Shown: in pieces, positions 35,187 through 43,429 of the stretch
How positions within the stretch are numbered: the stretch's first letter is position 1
Layout of the letters: every line of letters begins with the position of its first letter
Assembly (NCBI RefSeq): GCF_035918235.1
Contig: NZ_CP109485.1
Span: 1,054,001 to 1,118,000, forward strand
Length of the DNA: 64,000 nt
Direction of reading: 5' to 3'
From: Streptomyces sp. NBC_01445
GTDB lineage: Bacteria > Actinomycetota > Actinomycetes > Streptomycetales > Streptomycetaceae
Translations under genes and position numbers: made by a program
The notes under the pieces: model-generated
Databases searched by the model: none
The model's input: only the letters and a program-made list of their open reading frames with translations
What the model was told of the DNA's origin: nothing

Positions 35187-35543
35187 TTACGCAAGGGGGT
35201 GGCGTCCGAGGTGATGGTCCGCGAGGTTCAGTGCCTCGCTCACCAGGCGTCGCAGATGCCCGTCGGGCAGCGCGTAGATCATGCGGCGGCCGTCCTTGCG
35301 GACGGTCACCAGGCCCGCGAGACGGAGTCTCGCCAGATGCTGGCTGACGGCGGGGCGAGCCGCGCCGCACGCCTCGGTGAGCGTCGTGACGTCCGCCTCG
35401 CCCTTGCCGAGCGTGTGCAGCAGTACGAGACGCGTGCGGTCGGCGAGGAGGCCGAGGAGGTCGGCGGCGTATGCCAGTTGCTCGCCGCTCGGGTCTTGCG
35501 GGTGCACACCGTGCGCAGGTGACAGGTGCATGCGTGCGCTCAT
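35187..35543 (-). CDS. ArsR/SmtB-family metalloregulator
   Basis: 118 residues. The winged helix reads LGLLADRTRLVLLHTLGKGEADVTTLTEACGAARPAVSQHLARLRLAGLVTVRKDGRRMIYALPDGHLRRLV. Near the C-terminus, NLADHHLGRH gives an Asp-His/His pair, as in the alpha-5 zinc sites of SmtB/CzrA-type sensors, and an N-terminal His-rich start is present. ATG 35543 is followed upstream by an imperfect palindrome (TGCGTGCGCTCATACGCA, about 35528-35547). It is divergent from a CDF exporter, so zinc, cobalt or nickel-responsive repression of that exporter is likely. Confidence 0.88.
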   Translation of the reverse strand: MSARMHLSPAHGVHPQDPSGEQLAYAADLLGLLADRTRLVLLHTLGKGEADVTTLTEACGAARPAVSQHLARLRLAGLVTVRKDGRRMIYALPDGHLRRLVSEALNLADHHLGRHPLA

Positions 35544-35637
35544 ACGCACATAATGGAGCGAGACGCCTTCCGGTGTCCACCCCGACCCCTGTCCCCCGGC
35601 CCCTCCCCTCCGCCCCCTGTCCAGGAAGGCCCGACCC

Positions 35638-36699
35638 TTGAGCCCTCAGCACGGACACGCACCCCACGACAGCACGCATCACCACGGTCACGAGCACGGC
35701 CCCGCGTCCGGAGCGGCCCGGTGGCGGCACCGGCTCGCGCACGTCCTCACCCCCCACTCCCACGAAACCGCCGACAAGACCGACCGGGCGCTCGAAGCCT
35801 CGGCCCGGGGCCTGCGCGCCCTGTGGATCTCGCTGGCCGTACTGGGCGTGACCGCGGCGGCCCAAGCGGTCGTCGTCGTGCTCTCGGGATCGGTCGCGCT
35901 GCTCGGCGACACGGTCCACAACGCGGCGGACGCCCTCACCGCGCTGCCGCTCGGCATCGCCTTCGTCCTGGGCCGGCGGGCCGCCAACCGCCGCTTCACC
36001 TACGGGTACGGGCGCGCCGAGGACATCGCCGGGCTCGTCATCGTCCTGACCATCGCCGCCTCCGCCGCGTTCGCCGCGTGGACGGCCGCCGACCGGCTCC
36101 TCAACCCGCGCGACATCACGTATCTGCCGGCCGTGGCCGCGGCCGCCGTGATCGGGTTCCTCGGCAACGAATGGGTCGCCCGCTACCGCATCCGCGTCGG
36201 CCGTGACATCGGCTCCGCGGCACTGGTCGCCGACGGCTTGCACGCGCGTACGGACGGGTTCACCTCGCTCGCCGTGCTCATCGGGGCGGGCGGCGCAGCC
36301 GTCGGCTGGCGGCTCGCCGACCCGATCGTGGGGCTGGCCATCACCGCCGCCATCCTTCTCGTGCTGCGCGACGCCTGCCGTGAGGTCTTCCGGCGGGTGA
36401 TGGACGCCGTCGACCCGGCCGTCGTGGACAGCGCCGAGCACGCACTGGGGCACGTACCGGGAGTGCTGGCCGTCAGTGAGCTGCGAATGCGCTGGATCGG
36501 GCACCGCCTGCGCGCCGAGGTGGCCATCGTCGTCGACGGCGCGCTCAGCGTGCGGGCCGCCCACGAGGTCGCGGTCGCCGCGGAGCACGCCCTGCTGCAC
36601 GCCGTCCCCAAGCTCACCGGCGCTCTGGTGCACGCCGACCCGGCGCCCGTCCCCGGCGTGCCCGACCCGCACGCGGCACTCGCCCACCACGCCGCGTAG
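35638..36699 (+). CDS. Cation diffusion facilitator (CDF) metal exporter
   Basis: 353 residues. A His-rich cytosolic N-terminus (HDSTHHHGHEHG) precedes six membrane segments. The first CDF site is GSVALLGDTVHNAADALTALPLG and the second is ALVADGLHARTDGFTSLAVL; both have the HxxxD/DxxxD-like metal-site pattern. A C-terminal ferredoxin-like metal-binding domain follows. It exports Zn2+, Co2+ or related cations against protons. TTG 35638 has AGGAAGG 8 bases upstream. It is divergent from the ArsR regulator and is followed by the DUF6153-type gene. Confidence 0.93.
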   Translation: MSPQHGHAPHDSTHHHGHEHGPASGAARWRHRLAHVLTPHSHETADKTDRALEASARGLRALWISLAVLGVTAAAQAVVVVLSGSVALLGDTVHNAADALTALPLGIAFVLGRRAANRRFTYGYGRAEDIAGLVIVLTIAASAAFAAWTAADRLLNPRDITYLPAVAAAAVIGFLGNEWVARYRIRVGRDIGSAALVADGLHARTDGFTSLAVLIGAGGAAVGWRLADPIVGLAITAAILLVLRDACREVFRRVMDAVDPAVVDSAEHALGHVPGVLAVSELRMRWIGHRLRAEVAIVVDGALSVRAAHEVAVAAEHALLHAVPKLTGALVHADPAPVPGVPDPHAALAHHAA

Positions 36700-36763
36700 A
36701 GGCCGTCGTTCTGCGCCCCCTGGTCAACAGAGCACTCACAGGCACCGCTTAGCATCACCGGTG

Positions 36764-37243
36764 ATGACGGGAAGCAGGACGCAGCGTGCGAGGCGCGGCG
36801 CGTGGTGGGCCACGCGGATCGCGGCGCTCTGCCCTGCGCTGAGCGTGCTGCTCGCGGCGCTGGTGATGTGCCTGGGCCCTGCCGCCCACGGCACCGGCGG
36901 CATGACGGACAGCTCGCTTCCCGCAGTCACCTCAGTTGCCTCAGTCACCTCTGTCACTTCTGTTACGCCTGGTGTCGCGGCTCAGCACCACGTGCGGTCC
37001 GCACACCCACACGCTGCGGAGACCGTCGCGCGCCGGAGCGCCTGTCCGGACGGGGACAGGTGCTGCGACCCGGTCTCCCGGGGTGTACGCGCCGTGCTCT
37101 CCGCTCCCGCCCAGCCGCATCCGGCGGTGCTGCCCCGTATGCCCGCCGCCGCGATGGCGGAAGCCCCGGCCCCGAGCGCCTCGGGCCTCCCACCCTCCGG
37201 CACCGCCCCCGATCTCCACGTCCTCCAAGTCCAGCGGACCTAG
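36764..37243 (+). CDS. Small exported or membrane protein, DUF6153-like
   Basis: 159 residues. Basic N-terminus, then one hydrophobic helix (IAALCPALSVLLAALVMCLG, residues about 19-38). The rest is Ala/Pro/His/Cys-containing, with CPDGDRCC in the middle and a low-complexity Ser-Val-Thr run from a short imperfect DNA repeat. Proteins of this shape (DUF6153) occur in Streptomyces beside DUF3105 and DUF305 genes. Its Cys-His residues may bind metal, which is inference. Start ATG 36764 (GTG 36761 also in frame) has no clear SD. Confidence 0.65.
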   Translation: MTGSRTQRARRGAWWATRIAALCPALSVLLAALVMCLGPAAHGTGGMTDSSLPAVTSVASVTSVTSVTPGVAAQHHVRSAHPHAAETVARRSACPDGDRCCDPVSRGVRAVLSAPAQPHPAVLPRMPAAAMAEAPAPSASGLPPSGTAPDLHVLQVQRT

Positions 37244-37373
37244 GCCGATGTCGGGCCGGCGCGGCGTCCGACGCCCCGCCGTGCCGCCGCACGCGCGCTC
37301 GCGCGCACCACGACATTTCCCGTACCGCAGGACCGCCGCGCCACACACCGCGCGGCGGTGAGGAGTCATACCC

Positions 37374-38030
37374 ATGAGCAGAACCCGCAAGAAGGCCGCG
37401 GCCACCGCACGCAAGGCCCGTATCGACGAGATGCGCCGCGCCCAGCAGGCCCGCGACCGGCGCAACCGCGTCATCACGATCACCCTCGGCACGGTCATCG
37501 TCGCCGGGCTCGTCGGCTTCGGCGCGTACGCCATCAACAGCGCGAACGACAAGGACGACCAGCAGACGGCCGCGGCGAAGAAGCCCGTGCGGGGCGAGAA
37601 GAGCTGGGACGCCAAGAAGCTCGGCCGCAACCATGTCACCAAGGCCGTCACCTACAAGATGGATCCGCCCGTCGGCGGGGACCACAACCAGGCCTGGATG
37701 ACGTGCGACGGCACCGTCTACACCAAGGCCATACCGAACGAGAACGCCGTGCACTCCCTCGAACACGGCGCGGTCTGGGTGACGTACAACGGCAAGGCCG
37801 GTGACGCCGACGTCGCCGAGCTCGGCGAGAAGGTCGCCAAGACGCCCTACTCGCTGATGAGTCCGGTCGACGGCCAGGCCGGTCCGATCATGCTGTCCGC
37901 GTGGGGCCACCAGCTCACTGTCGACAAGGCCTCCGACCCGCGGGTCGAGCAGTTCTTCACCAAGTACGTGCAGGGTGCGCAGACCCCCGAGCCCGGCGCC
38001 GCCTGCACCAACGGCCTGGAGGGGAGCTGA
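37374..38030 (+). CDS. DUF3105-domain membrane-anchored protein
   Basis: 218 residues. A very basic N-terminus is followed by one membrane helix (VITITLGTVIVAGLVGFGAYAI, about residues 33-54). The extracytoplasmic DUF3105 domain has PPVGGDHNQAWMTCDGTVY, HSLEHGAVWVTYN and a final Cys in GAACTNG. The His and Cys residues suggest a metal or redox role, but the domain function is not established. ATG 37374 has GAGGAG 8 bases upstream. Stop and next start overlap (TGATG), so it is coupled to the DUF305 gene. Confidence 0.85.
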   Translation: MSRTRKKAAATARKARIDEMRRAQQARDRRNRVITITLGTVIVAGLVGFGAYAINSANDKDDQQTAAAKKPVRGEKSWDAKKLGRNHVTKAVTYKMDPPVGGDHNQAWMTCDGTVYTKAIPNENAVHSLEHGAVWVTYNGKAGDADVAELGEKVAKTPYSLMSPVDGQAGPIMLSAWGHQLTVDKASDPRVEQFFTKYVQGAQTPEPGAACTNGLEGS

Positions 38031-38734
38031 TGACGGCCTCGACGGACACGGCCAGGTCCGGCGAGGCGGCCGGGCGGCCCGCTCCCGTCCGGCTGCTCCT
38101 CGTGGGCGCGGCCGTCCTCGTCGCCCTCGCCCTGGCCCTGTGGGTTCTGGCCACCCCGGGCAGTGGCGCCGGGAAGCCGTCTTCGGCCGAGCCGCCGGCC
38201 GTGGGCTCCGCGGACGCGGGGTTCGCCCGGGACATGGCCGTCCACCATCAGCAGGCGGTGGAGATGTCGTTCATCGTCCGCGACCGCACGGGCGACGAGG
38301 AGGTGCGCCGGCTCGCGTACGACATCGCCAACACCCAGGCCAACCAGCGCGGCATGCTGCTGGGTTGGCTCGATCTGTGGGGGCTGCCGAAGGTCTCGCC
38401 GGACGGCGGCTACATGGCGTGGATGGGCGGCGGCCACGAGCATGACCACGGGGACGACGGACGTGCCGCGAACAGCGGCGCGCTCATGCCCGGGATGGCC
38501 GCCGACGCCGAACTCGACCGGCTGCGCAAGGCTCAGGGCAAGGACGCCGAGGTGCTCTACCTCCAGTTGATGACGGCGCATCACATGGGCGGCATCGACA
38601 TGGCGAGCGCCTGTGCCCAGCAGTGCGAGGTACCGGTGGAGCGGAGTCTCGCGCAGGGCATGGTAGACGCGCAGGAGTCGGAGATGACGCTCATGGCCGA
38701 CCTGCTGCGGGCGCGCGGTTCGGCGCCTCGCTGA
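38030..38734 (+). CDS. DUF305-domain protein, probable copper-related extracytoplasmic protein
   Basis: 234 residues with an N-terminal membrane helix (LLLVGAAVLVALALALWVLA). The DUF305 domain has FARDMAVHHQQAVEMSFIV and LMTAHHMGGIDMA, two HH-x-x-(A/G) motifs in a ferritin-like four-helix repeat, plus a HEHDHGDD loop rich in metal ligands. DUF305 proteins are often found with copper and metal resistance genes. ATG 38030 overlaps the DUF3105 stop. A strong hairpin ends the unit, so DUF3105-DUF305 form an operon. Confidence 0.88.
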   Translation: MTASTDTARSGEAAGRPAPVRLLLVGAAVLVALALALWVLATPGSGAGKPSSAEPPAVGSADAGFARDMAVHHQQAVEMSFIVRDRTGDEEVRRLAYDIANTQANQRGMLLGWLDLWGLPKVSPDGGYMAWMGGGHEHDHGDDGRAANSGALMPGMAADAELDRLRKAQGKDAEVLYLQLMTAHHMGGIDMASACAQQCEVPVERSLAQGMVDAQESEMTLMADLLRARGSAPR

Positions 38735-38742
38735 CGCGGTCG

Positions 38743-38771
38743 GGGCCGTCCCGCCGACCGCGGGACGGCCC
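38743..38771 (+). terminator. Hairpin after the DUF3105-DUF305 operon
   Basis: Perfect 12-bp stem (GGGCCGTCCCGC and complement) with a 5-base loop, 9 bases after the stop codon. Confidence 0.8.
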
Positions 38772-38864
38772 TCTCGGGCACTGCCAGAATGGCGGTGCGC
38801 CCGACCCTCGACAGACGCTCGACCTGCAGTGAAGGATCACCCCGCCCCGGCAGAAGGCACCCCC

Positions 38865-39608
38865 ATGACGACCACGCTCGATTCGCAGGACCCGATCGCC
38901 GTCGCGGTCACGGCGGCGATCCGCCAGGGCGACGTGCCGGCGCTGCGCCGCCTGCTCGCCGAACACCCGGGGCTGGCCTCCACCGCGATCGCGGAGACCG
39001 CCCGCCCGGACTGCTCCGGGATCCGCACACTGCTGCACATCGCGACCGACTGGCCCGGCCATTTCCCCAACGGTGCCCAGGTCATCGCCGCCCTTGTGGA
39101 GGCCGGGGCGGACCCCGACGCGCGTTTCTCCGGCGCACACACCGAGACGCCCCTGCACTGGGCGGCGAGCACTGACGACGTCGCCGCCGTCGATGCCCTC
39201 GTCGCGGCCGGCGCGGACATCGAGGCGCCCGGCGCGGTGATCGGCAACGGCACGCCCCTCGCCGACGCCTGCGCCTTCGGGCAGTGGCGCGCCGCGTTCC
39301 GGCTCGTGGAGCACGGCGCCCACGTCACGTTCGAGGAGGCCGCGTCGCTCGGCCTGATCGACCGGGTCATGGCCTGGGGGACCGCCGGGGAACCGCCGAC
39401 GCCGGAGGAGGTGGCCGGCGCGTTCTGGTGCGCCTGTCACGGCGGCCGCCTGGCCACCGCCCAGTACTTGTACGGACTGGGGGCGGATCCCGGCCGGGTC
39501 GGCTACGGCGACAAGGCGCCTCTGGACGTCGCGCGCGAGCAGGGGGCCACGGACGTCGTCGAGTGGCTTTCCGCTGTCGCAGCGAAGCCGGTGGGTGACT
39601 CCACGTAA
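38865..39608 (+). CDS. Ankyrin-repeat protein
   Basis: 247 residues made of about five ankyrin-type units: VAVTAAIRQGDVPALRRLLAEHPGL, RTLLHIATDWPG, ETPLHWAASTDDVAAVDALVAAGADIEAPG, GTPLADACAFGQWRAAFRLVEHGA, and a last APLDVAREQGATDVVEWL. No signal peptide or other domain is visible, so it is a soluble protein-binding scaffold. ATG 38865 has AGAAGG 7 bases upstream. It stands alone; partner unknown. Confidence 0.88.
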   Translation: MTTTLDSQDPIAVAVTAAIRQGDVPALRRLLAEHPGLASTAIAETARPDCSGIRTLLHIATDWPGHFPNGAQVIAALVEAGADPDARFSGAHTETPLHWAASTDDVAAVDALVAAGADIEAPGAVIGNGTPLADACAFGQWRAAFRLVEHGAHVTFEEAASLGLIDRVMAWGTAGEPPTPEEVAGAFWCACHGGRLATAQYLYGLGADPGRVGYGDKAPLDVAREQGATDVVEWLSAVAAKPVGDST

Positions 39609-39699
39609 TCCGTGCGATTCGGTGCCGCTCCCGGGGTGCTCAATCGGCCCGTGGCGGCTCCAATGGAGGTTGGGGAACCTCGGCGAGGAGGCCTGTTCC

Positions 39700-40155
39700 A
39701 TGACGAACGCGACGCGACTGCTGACCGCCCTTCCTCACGAGCATCGCGAGCGGCTGATGACGCTCGCCAAGGAGGTGTCGTTCGACGAGGACGAGCGGAT
39801 CTTCGAGGAGGGCCACATCGCCGACCGGTTCTGGGTCGTGCGCTCGGGCGCGGTCTCTCTGGACCAGCAGGTCACCGAGCACAGAAAGGTGACTGTCGCC
39901 TCGCTGGGCTCGGGTGACCTGCTCGGCTGGTCATGGCTGTTCCCGCCGCACAAATGGGACTTCGGAGCCGAGGCGTTCAGCCCCGTGCGCGCCTACGAGT
40001 TCGACGCGCAGGCGGTGCGCGACCTCTGCGAGACCGATCCAGCGCTGGGCATGACCCTGATCCGTACCGTCGCCGAGATCCTGGCGTACCGGCTCGGGGC
40101 GACCCGCGCCAAGCTCATGGAGCAGTACTCCATCCACCGGACGCAACCGATCTGA
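39700..40155 (+). CDS. Stand-alone cyclic nucleotide-binding domain protein (Crp N-domain-like)
   Basis: 151 residues forming one cNMP-binding barrel: LTALPHEHRERLMTLAKEVSFDEDERIFEEGHIADRFWVVRSG, then VASLGSGDLLGWSWLFPPHKWDFGAEAF and a C-helix region. It has no helix-turn-helix, so it is not a complete Crp. The usual FGEx(A/S)L-RS phosphate-binding cassette is replaced by LGWSWLFPP, so it may not bind cAMP. ATG 39700 has GGAGG 8 bases upstream. Possibly a regulatory partner acting by protein contact. Confidence 0.82.
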   Translation: MTNATRLLTALPHEHRERLMTLAKEVSFDEDERIFEEGHIADRFWVVRSGAVSLDQQVTEHRKVTVASLGSGDLLGWSWLFPPHKWDFGAEAFSPVRAYEFDAQAVRDLCETDPALGMTLIRTVAEILAYRLGATRAKLMEQYSIHRTQPI

Positions 40156-40203
40156 CACCGGCCGCAACCGATCCGCCCGGGCCGCGCACCGCCGCAGCCG
40201 CCC

Positions 40204-41547
40204 TCAGACCCCGCTCGCCACCTCCCGTTCCGTCACCGCGGACAGACCCTCTCCCGGCTGCGGCACCCGCAGGTGCCGGAGTCGGGCCGTGCACCAGATG
40301 CCGACGGCCGAGATGGCCATGAGCATGAGTGCCGTCGGCCAGTAGTGGCCGCCCGCCGCCGCGGCGAGGGAGACCGCCGCGAGCGGCGCGAGGCCGCCGA
40401 AGACCATGTTGCAGATCTGGTAGGACAGCGAGATGCCGGTGTAGCGGACGTGCGGGGCGAAGCCCTCCGCGAGGATCGAGGCGATGGGCCCGTACAGCGC
40501 GGACATCACCAGGCGCATCGCCAGCATCATCAGCCAGATCAGGACGACGCTGCCGGTGCCGAGGGCCATGAACTGCGGGATCGACAGGACGATCACGCCG
40601 GCCAGGCCCGCGATGACGACCTTGTGCGGGCCGACCCGGTCCGCCAGCCAGGAGAGCCACGGCGTGACCAGGAGTTCCAGGAAGGCTGCCAGGGTGAGGC
40701 CGTTGAGGAGCATGGACTCGGACAGGTGCAGGTCACCTGTGCCGTACGAGAGCAGGAAGCTGGTCACGACGTAGTAGCCGCCGGTCGCGGTGGCCAGGGC
40801 GAAGACGCCGATGAGGACCGTTCGCCACGCCTTCTGGAAGACCTCCACGACGGGCAGCTTCAGTTCGGCGGCGGCGTGCTCCTCGCGCACCTCGGACATG
40901 ACGGGCGACTCCTCCAGCTTCACCCGTACGACGAGGCCGACGATCACCAGGACCGCGGACGCCAGGAACGGCACGCGCCAGCCCCAGCTCATGAACGCGT
41001 CGTCGCCGAAGAGATTCATGAGACTGAAGGCGCCGGTCGACAGCAACGCGCCGACGGATGAGCCGAGTTGGGCGAACGAGCCGAAGAACGCGGACTTGCC
41101 GGGCGGGGCGTTCTCCACCGCGATCAGTACGGCGCCTCCCCACTCGCCGCCGATCGCGATGCCCTGGATGAGGCGCAGCGTGATGAGCAGGACCGGGGCC
41201 AGCGCGCCGACCTGGGAGTAGGTGGGGAGCAGGCCGATCGCGAACGACGCGACGCCCATCATCATGAGCGTGATGACGAGGGTCTTCTTCCGGCCGACGC
41301 GGTCGCCTATGTGGCCGAAGACGATGCCGCCGAGCGGGCGCAGCAGGAAGCCGACGGCGAAGGTCGCGAACGCCGAGAGGGTCTTGAGGTAGGGCGACAT
41401 GTCCGGCGGGAAGAACACGTCGTCGAAGACGATCGCCGCAGCGGTGGCGAAGGCGTAGAAGTCGTACCACTCGATGGAGGTGCCGGCGAGGGCCGCGAAG
41501 GCGGCTCTGTACGGGCTCTGTCGGGTGGCGGATGGCTGTGTCGGCAT
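40204..41547 (-). CDS. MHS-family MFS metabolite:H+ symporter (second copy)
   Basis: 447 residues, about 12 membrane segments. It has the same MHS signatures as the protein at 16833: GTSIEWYDFYAFATAAAIVF, LRPLGGIVFGHIGDRVGRKK and RLIQGIAIGGEWGGAVL. ATG 41547 has CGGAGG 4 bases upstream and lies 48 bases after the second amidohydrolase gene on the same strand. It is thus the importer of this module, for a compound that may resemble that of the first module. No recognisable terminator lies between its stop and the cNMP protein gene, which is convergent. Confidence 0.92.
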   Translation of the reverse strand: MPTQPSATRQSPYRAAFAALAGTSIEWYDFYAFATAAAIVFDDVFFPPDMSPYLKTLSAFATFAVGFLLRPLGGIVFGHIGDRVGRKKTLVITLMMMGVASFAIGLLPTYSQVGALAPVLLITLRLIQGIAIGGEWGGAVLIAVENAPPGKSAFFGSFAQLGSSVGALLSTGAFSLMNLFGDDAFMSWGWRVPFLASAVLVIVGLVVRVKLEESPVMSEVREEHAAAELKLPVVEVFQKAWRTVLIGVFALATATGGYYVVTSFLLSYGTGDLHLSESMLLNGLTLAAFLELLVTPWLSWLADRVGPHKVVIAGLAGVIVLSIPQFMALGTGSVVLIWLMMLAMRLVMSALYGPIASILAEGFAPHVRYTGISLSYQICNMVFGGLAPLAAVSLAAAAGGHYWPTALMLMAISAVGIWCTARLRHLRVPQPGEGLSAVTEREVASGV

Positions 41548-41595
41548 GAAGCCTCCGGGGACAGGAGAGGCGGGGAAGGGGAGGAGGGCGGAGGG

Positions 41596-43251
41596 TCAGC
41601 GGCCGGGGGCGGCCCAGGCGCGGGCGCCGCCGATCCAGGTCTCGCGCACGCCGATGGAGGCGAGTTCGGCCGGGTCCGCGGTGAGCGGGTCGCTGTCGAG
41701 GACCACGAAGTCGGCGAGCATGCCGGGAGCCAGGGCGCCGACCGCGTGTTCGCGGTGCAGGGCGGCGGCCGCCGCCGCGGTGTGCGCGTGCAGGCCGTCC
41801 GCGACGGGCATGCGCAGCGCGGCGTCGCCAAGGACGGTGCCGAGTACGGTGCGCCGGGTGGCCGCCGCGGAGATCGCCTCAAGGGGGGCGGGCGGTGCGA
41901 CGGGCGCGTCGGAGCTGAAGACGACGGGCACGCCCGCGGCGAGGCAGGTGCCCGCCGGGTTGTAGCGGTGGCCGAGGTCGCCGACGGCAGTGAGCGTGCC
42001 ATCGCCCGTGCGAAGGTGGTGCTGGGGCTGCATGACGGGTACGACGCCCAACTCGCCCATGCGGACGATCTGTTCGTCGGTGGGCAGACCGGAGTGCTCG
42101 ATGCGGTGGCGGATGCCGGGCCGCTCGCGGTCGGCCTGCGCCTTCTCGACGGCGTCGAGCACCATGCCGATGGCGAACGGGGACTGGGCGTGGGTGGCGG
42201 TCTGCAGGCCCGCGCGGTGGGCGCGGCCGACGAGCTCGGCGTACTCCTCGGCCGAGTGGTAGAGCTGCCCGTGGTGGCAGCAGTCCGCCGCGTATCCGTC
42301 GGGGAAGTACGCGGTCCAGCCACCGAGCGTGCCGTCGGCGTAGAACTTCACGCCCTGGACACGGAAGTGGTCGTCGCCGAAGCCGTTCACGACGCCCAGG
42401 TCGAGCGCGGTGTCGAGGAGCGCGGAGGTGAGGTAGGCGGAGACGCGCAGGCGCAGTGAACCGTCCTGACGGGCCCTCAGGTAGGTCTCCATCTCGCGGC
42501 GTGAGGCCTGGGCGTCACCGACAGTGGTGACGCCGGCGGCGAGGAAGACCTCCTGGGCGCGCAGGAGGTGATCGGCCATGATCGCGTCGGGTTCGGAGAG
42601 GTGGAAGTTCGGCCCGTGGTTGCCGATCTTCACGCCGCCAGGTCCGGTGAGCAGGTCGCAGGCCGCGTCCCAGAGCTGTCCGTCGGGTTCGCCGGAGGGC
42701 AGCCGGCCGATGCTGCCGCCCTCGGGGTCGGGGGTGCCCGCGGTGACGCCGCAGGTGCGCAGGGTGTGGGAGTTGACGACACCGCCGTGACCGGAGGCGT
42801 TCATGACGTACACCTCGCGGTCGGTGGCGACGCGGTCGAGGTCGTGACAGGTGGGGTGGCGGCGTTCGGCGAGCCTGCGGTGCTCGTACCCGAAGCCGCG
42901 CACGGGGACTCCGGCGGGGAGTTCGCGGGCGGCGTCGGTGAGGACGGCGACGAGGGTCTCGATGTCGGGGACGCGTTCGGGCCGGCAGTCGACCCAGGCC
43001 AGGGCCTGTCCGTACATCACGGGGTGGCAGTGGGCGTCGACGAAGCCGGGGTGGACGAGGCCGCCGTCGAGTTCGAGGCTCTCGTCGATCCGGCCGCCGA
43101 GCGCGGCGCGCGCCTCGTCGGCGGTGCCGACGAGGACGACGCGGCCGCCGCGTACGGCGAGTGCCTCGGCGCGTACGGGGGTTCCGGCGGCGGCGACCGC
43201 CGCGCCGGTCACCAGGAGCGTGCGGTCGGCGTCATCGAGGGGGTGGTGCAT
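41596..43251 (-). CDS. YtcJ-like metal-dependent amidohydrolase (second copy)
   Basis: 551 residues. The metal motif is GFVDAHCHP, later barrel motifs are TATHAQSPFAIGM and RHRIEHSGL, and the catalytic Asp is in VFSSDAPVAPP. The N- and C-terminal beta-sandwich of the amidohydrolase superfamily is present (VRGGRVVLVGTADEA at the start; LADFVVLDSDPL near the end). It should hydrolyse an amide or ring C-N bond in a small molecule imported by the adjacent permease. ATG 43251 has only a weak SD. Its upstream region holds two palindromes shared with or similar to those before the 44552 gene. Confidence 0.9.
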   Translation of the reverse strand: MHHPLDDADRTLLVTGAAVAAAGTPVRAEALAVRGGRVVLVGTADEARAALGGRIDESLELDGGLVHPGFVDAHCHPVMYGQALAWVDCRPERVPDIETLVAVLTDAARELPAGVPVRGFGYEHRRLAERRHPTCHDLDRVATDREVYVMNASGHGGVVNSHTLRTCGVTAGTPDPEGGSIGRLPSGEPDGQLWDAACDLLTGPGGVKIGNHGPNFHLSEPDAIMADHLLRAQEVFLAAGVTTVGDAQASRREMETYLRARQDGSLRLRVSAYLTSALLDTALDLGVVNGFGDDHFRVQGVKFYADGTLGGWTAYFPDGYAADCCHHGQLYHSAEEYAELVGRAHRAGLQTATHAQSPFAIGMVLDAVEKAQADRERPGIRHRIEHSGLPTDEQIVRMGELGVVPVMQPQHHLRTGDGTLTAVGDLGHRYNPAGTCLAAGVPVVFSSDAPVAPPAPLEAISAAATRRTVLGTVLGDAALRMPVADGLHAHTAAAAAALHREHAVGALAPGMLADFVVLDSDPLTADPAELASIGVRETWIGGARAWAAPGR

Positions 43252-43312
43252 GAAGGGGCCTGCTTTCGACCGTGGGACGACCATGAGGGCAGCCGCGCAC
43301 AGAGAGGCGCGG

Positions 43313-43323
43313 CGAATGATTCG
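43313..43323. promoter_or_regulatory. CGAATGATTCG palindrome upstream of the amidohydrolase
   Basis: CGAAT-G-ATTCG is an 11-bp palindrome 62 bases before the amidohydrolase start. Its reverse strand reads CGAATCATTCG, identical to the site at 44501-44511; the shared core is 12 bases (ACGAATCATTCG). Confidence 0.6.
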
Positions 43324-43383
43324 TTCGCATGGACGATAAGCAGCCGACGTTGACTTGACTAGATGTACCGCTGAGAAACTTTT

Positions 43384-43411
43384 CGTAAGTTCAGGCGAGC
43401 CATCACTTACG
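43384..43411. promoter_or_regulatory. CGTAAGT-N14-ACTTACG inverted repeat
   Basis: Perfect 7-bp arms with 14 bases between, in the 178-bp gap between the Lrp-type gene's stop and the amidohydrolase start. A CGTAACTTCA relative of the arm is at 44475-44484, upstream of the dehydrogenase. Arms are AT-richer than the surroundings, so an operator fits better than a terminator. Confidence 0.5.
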
Positions 43412-43429
43412 TATCATCCGGCCTGAGCC

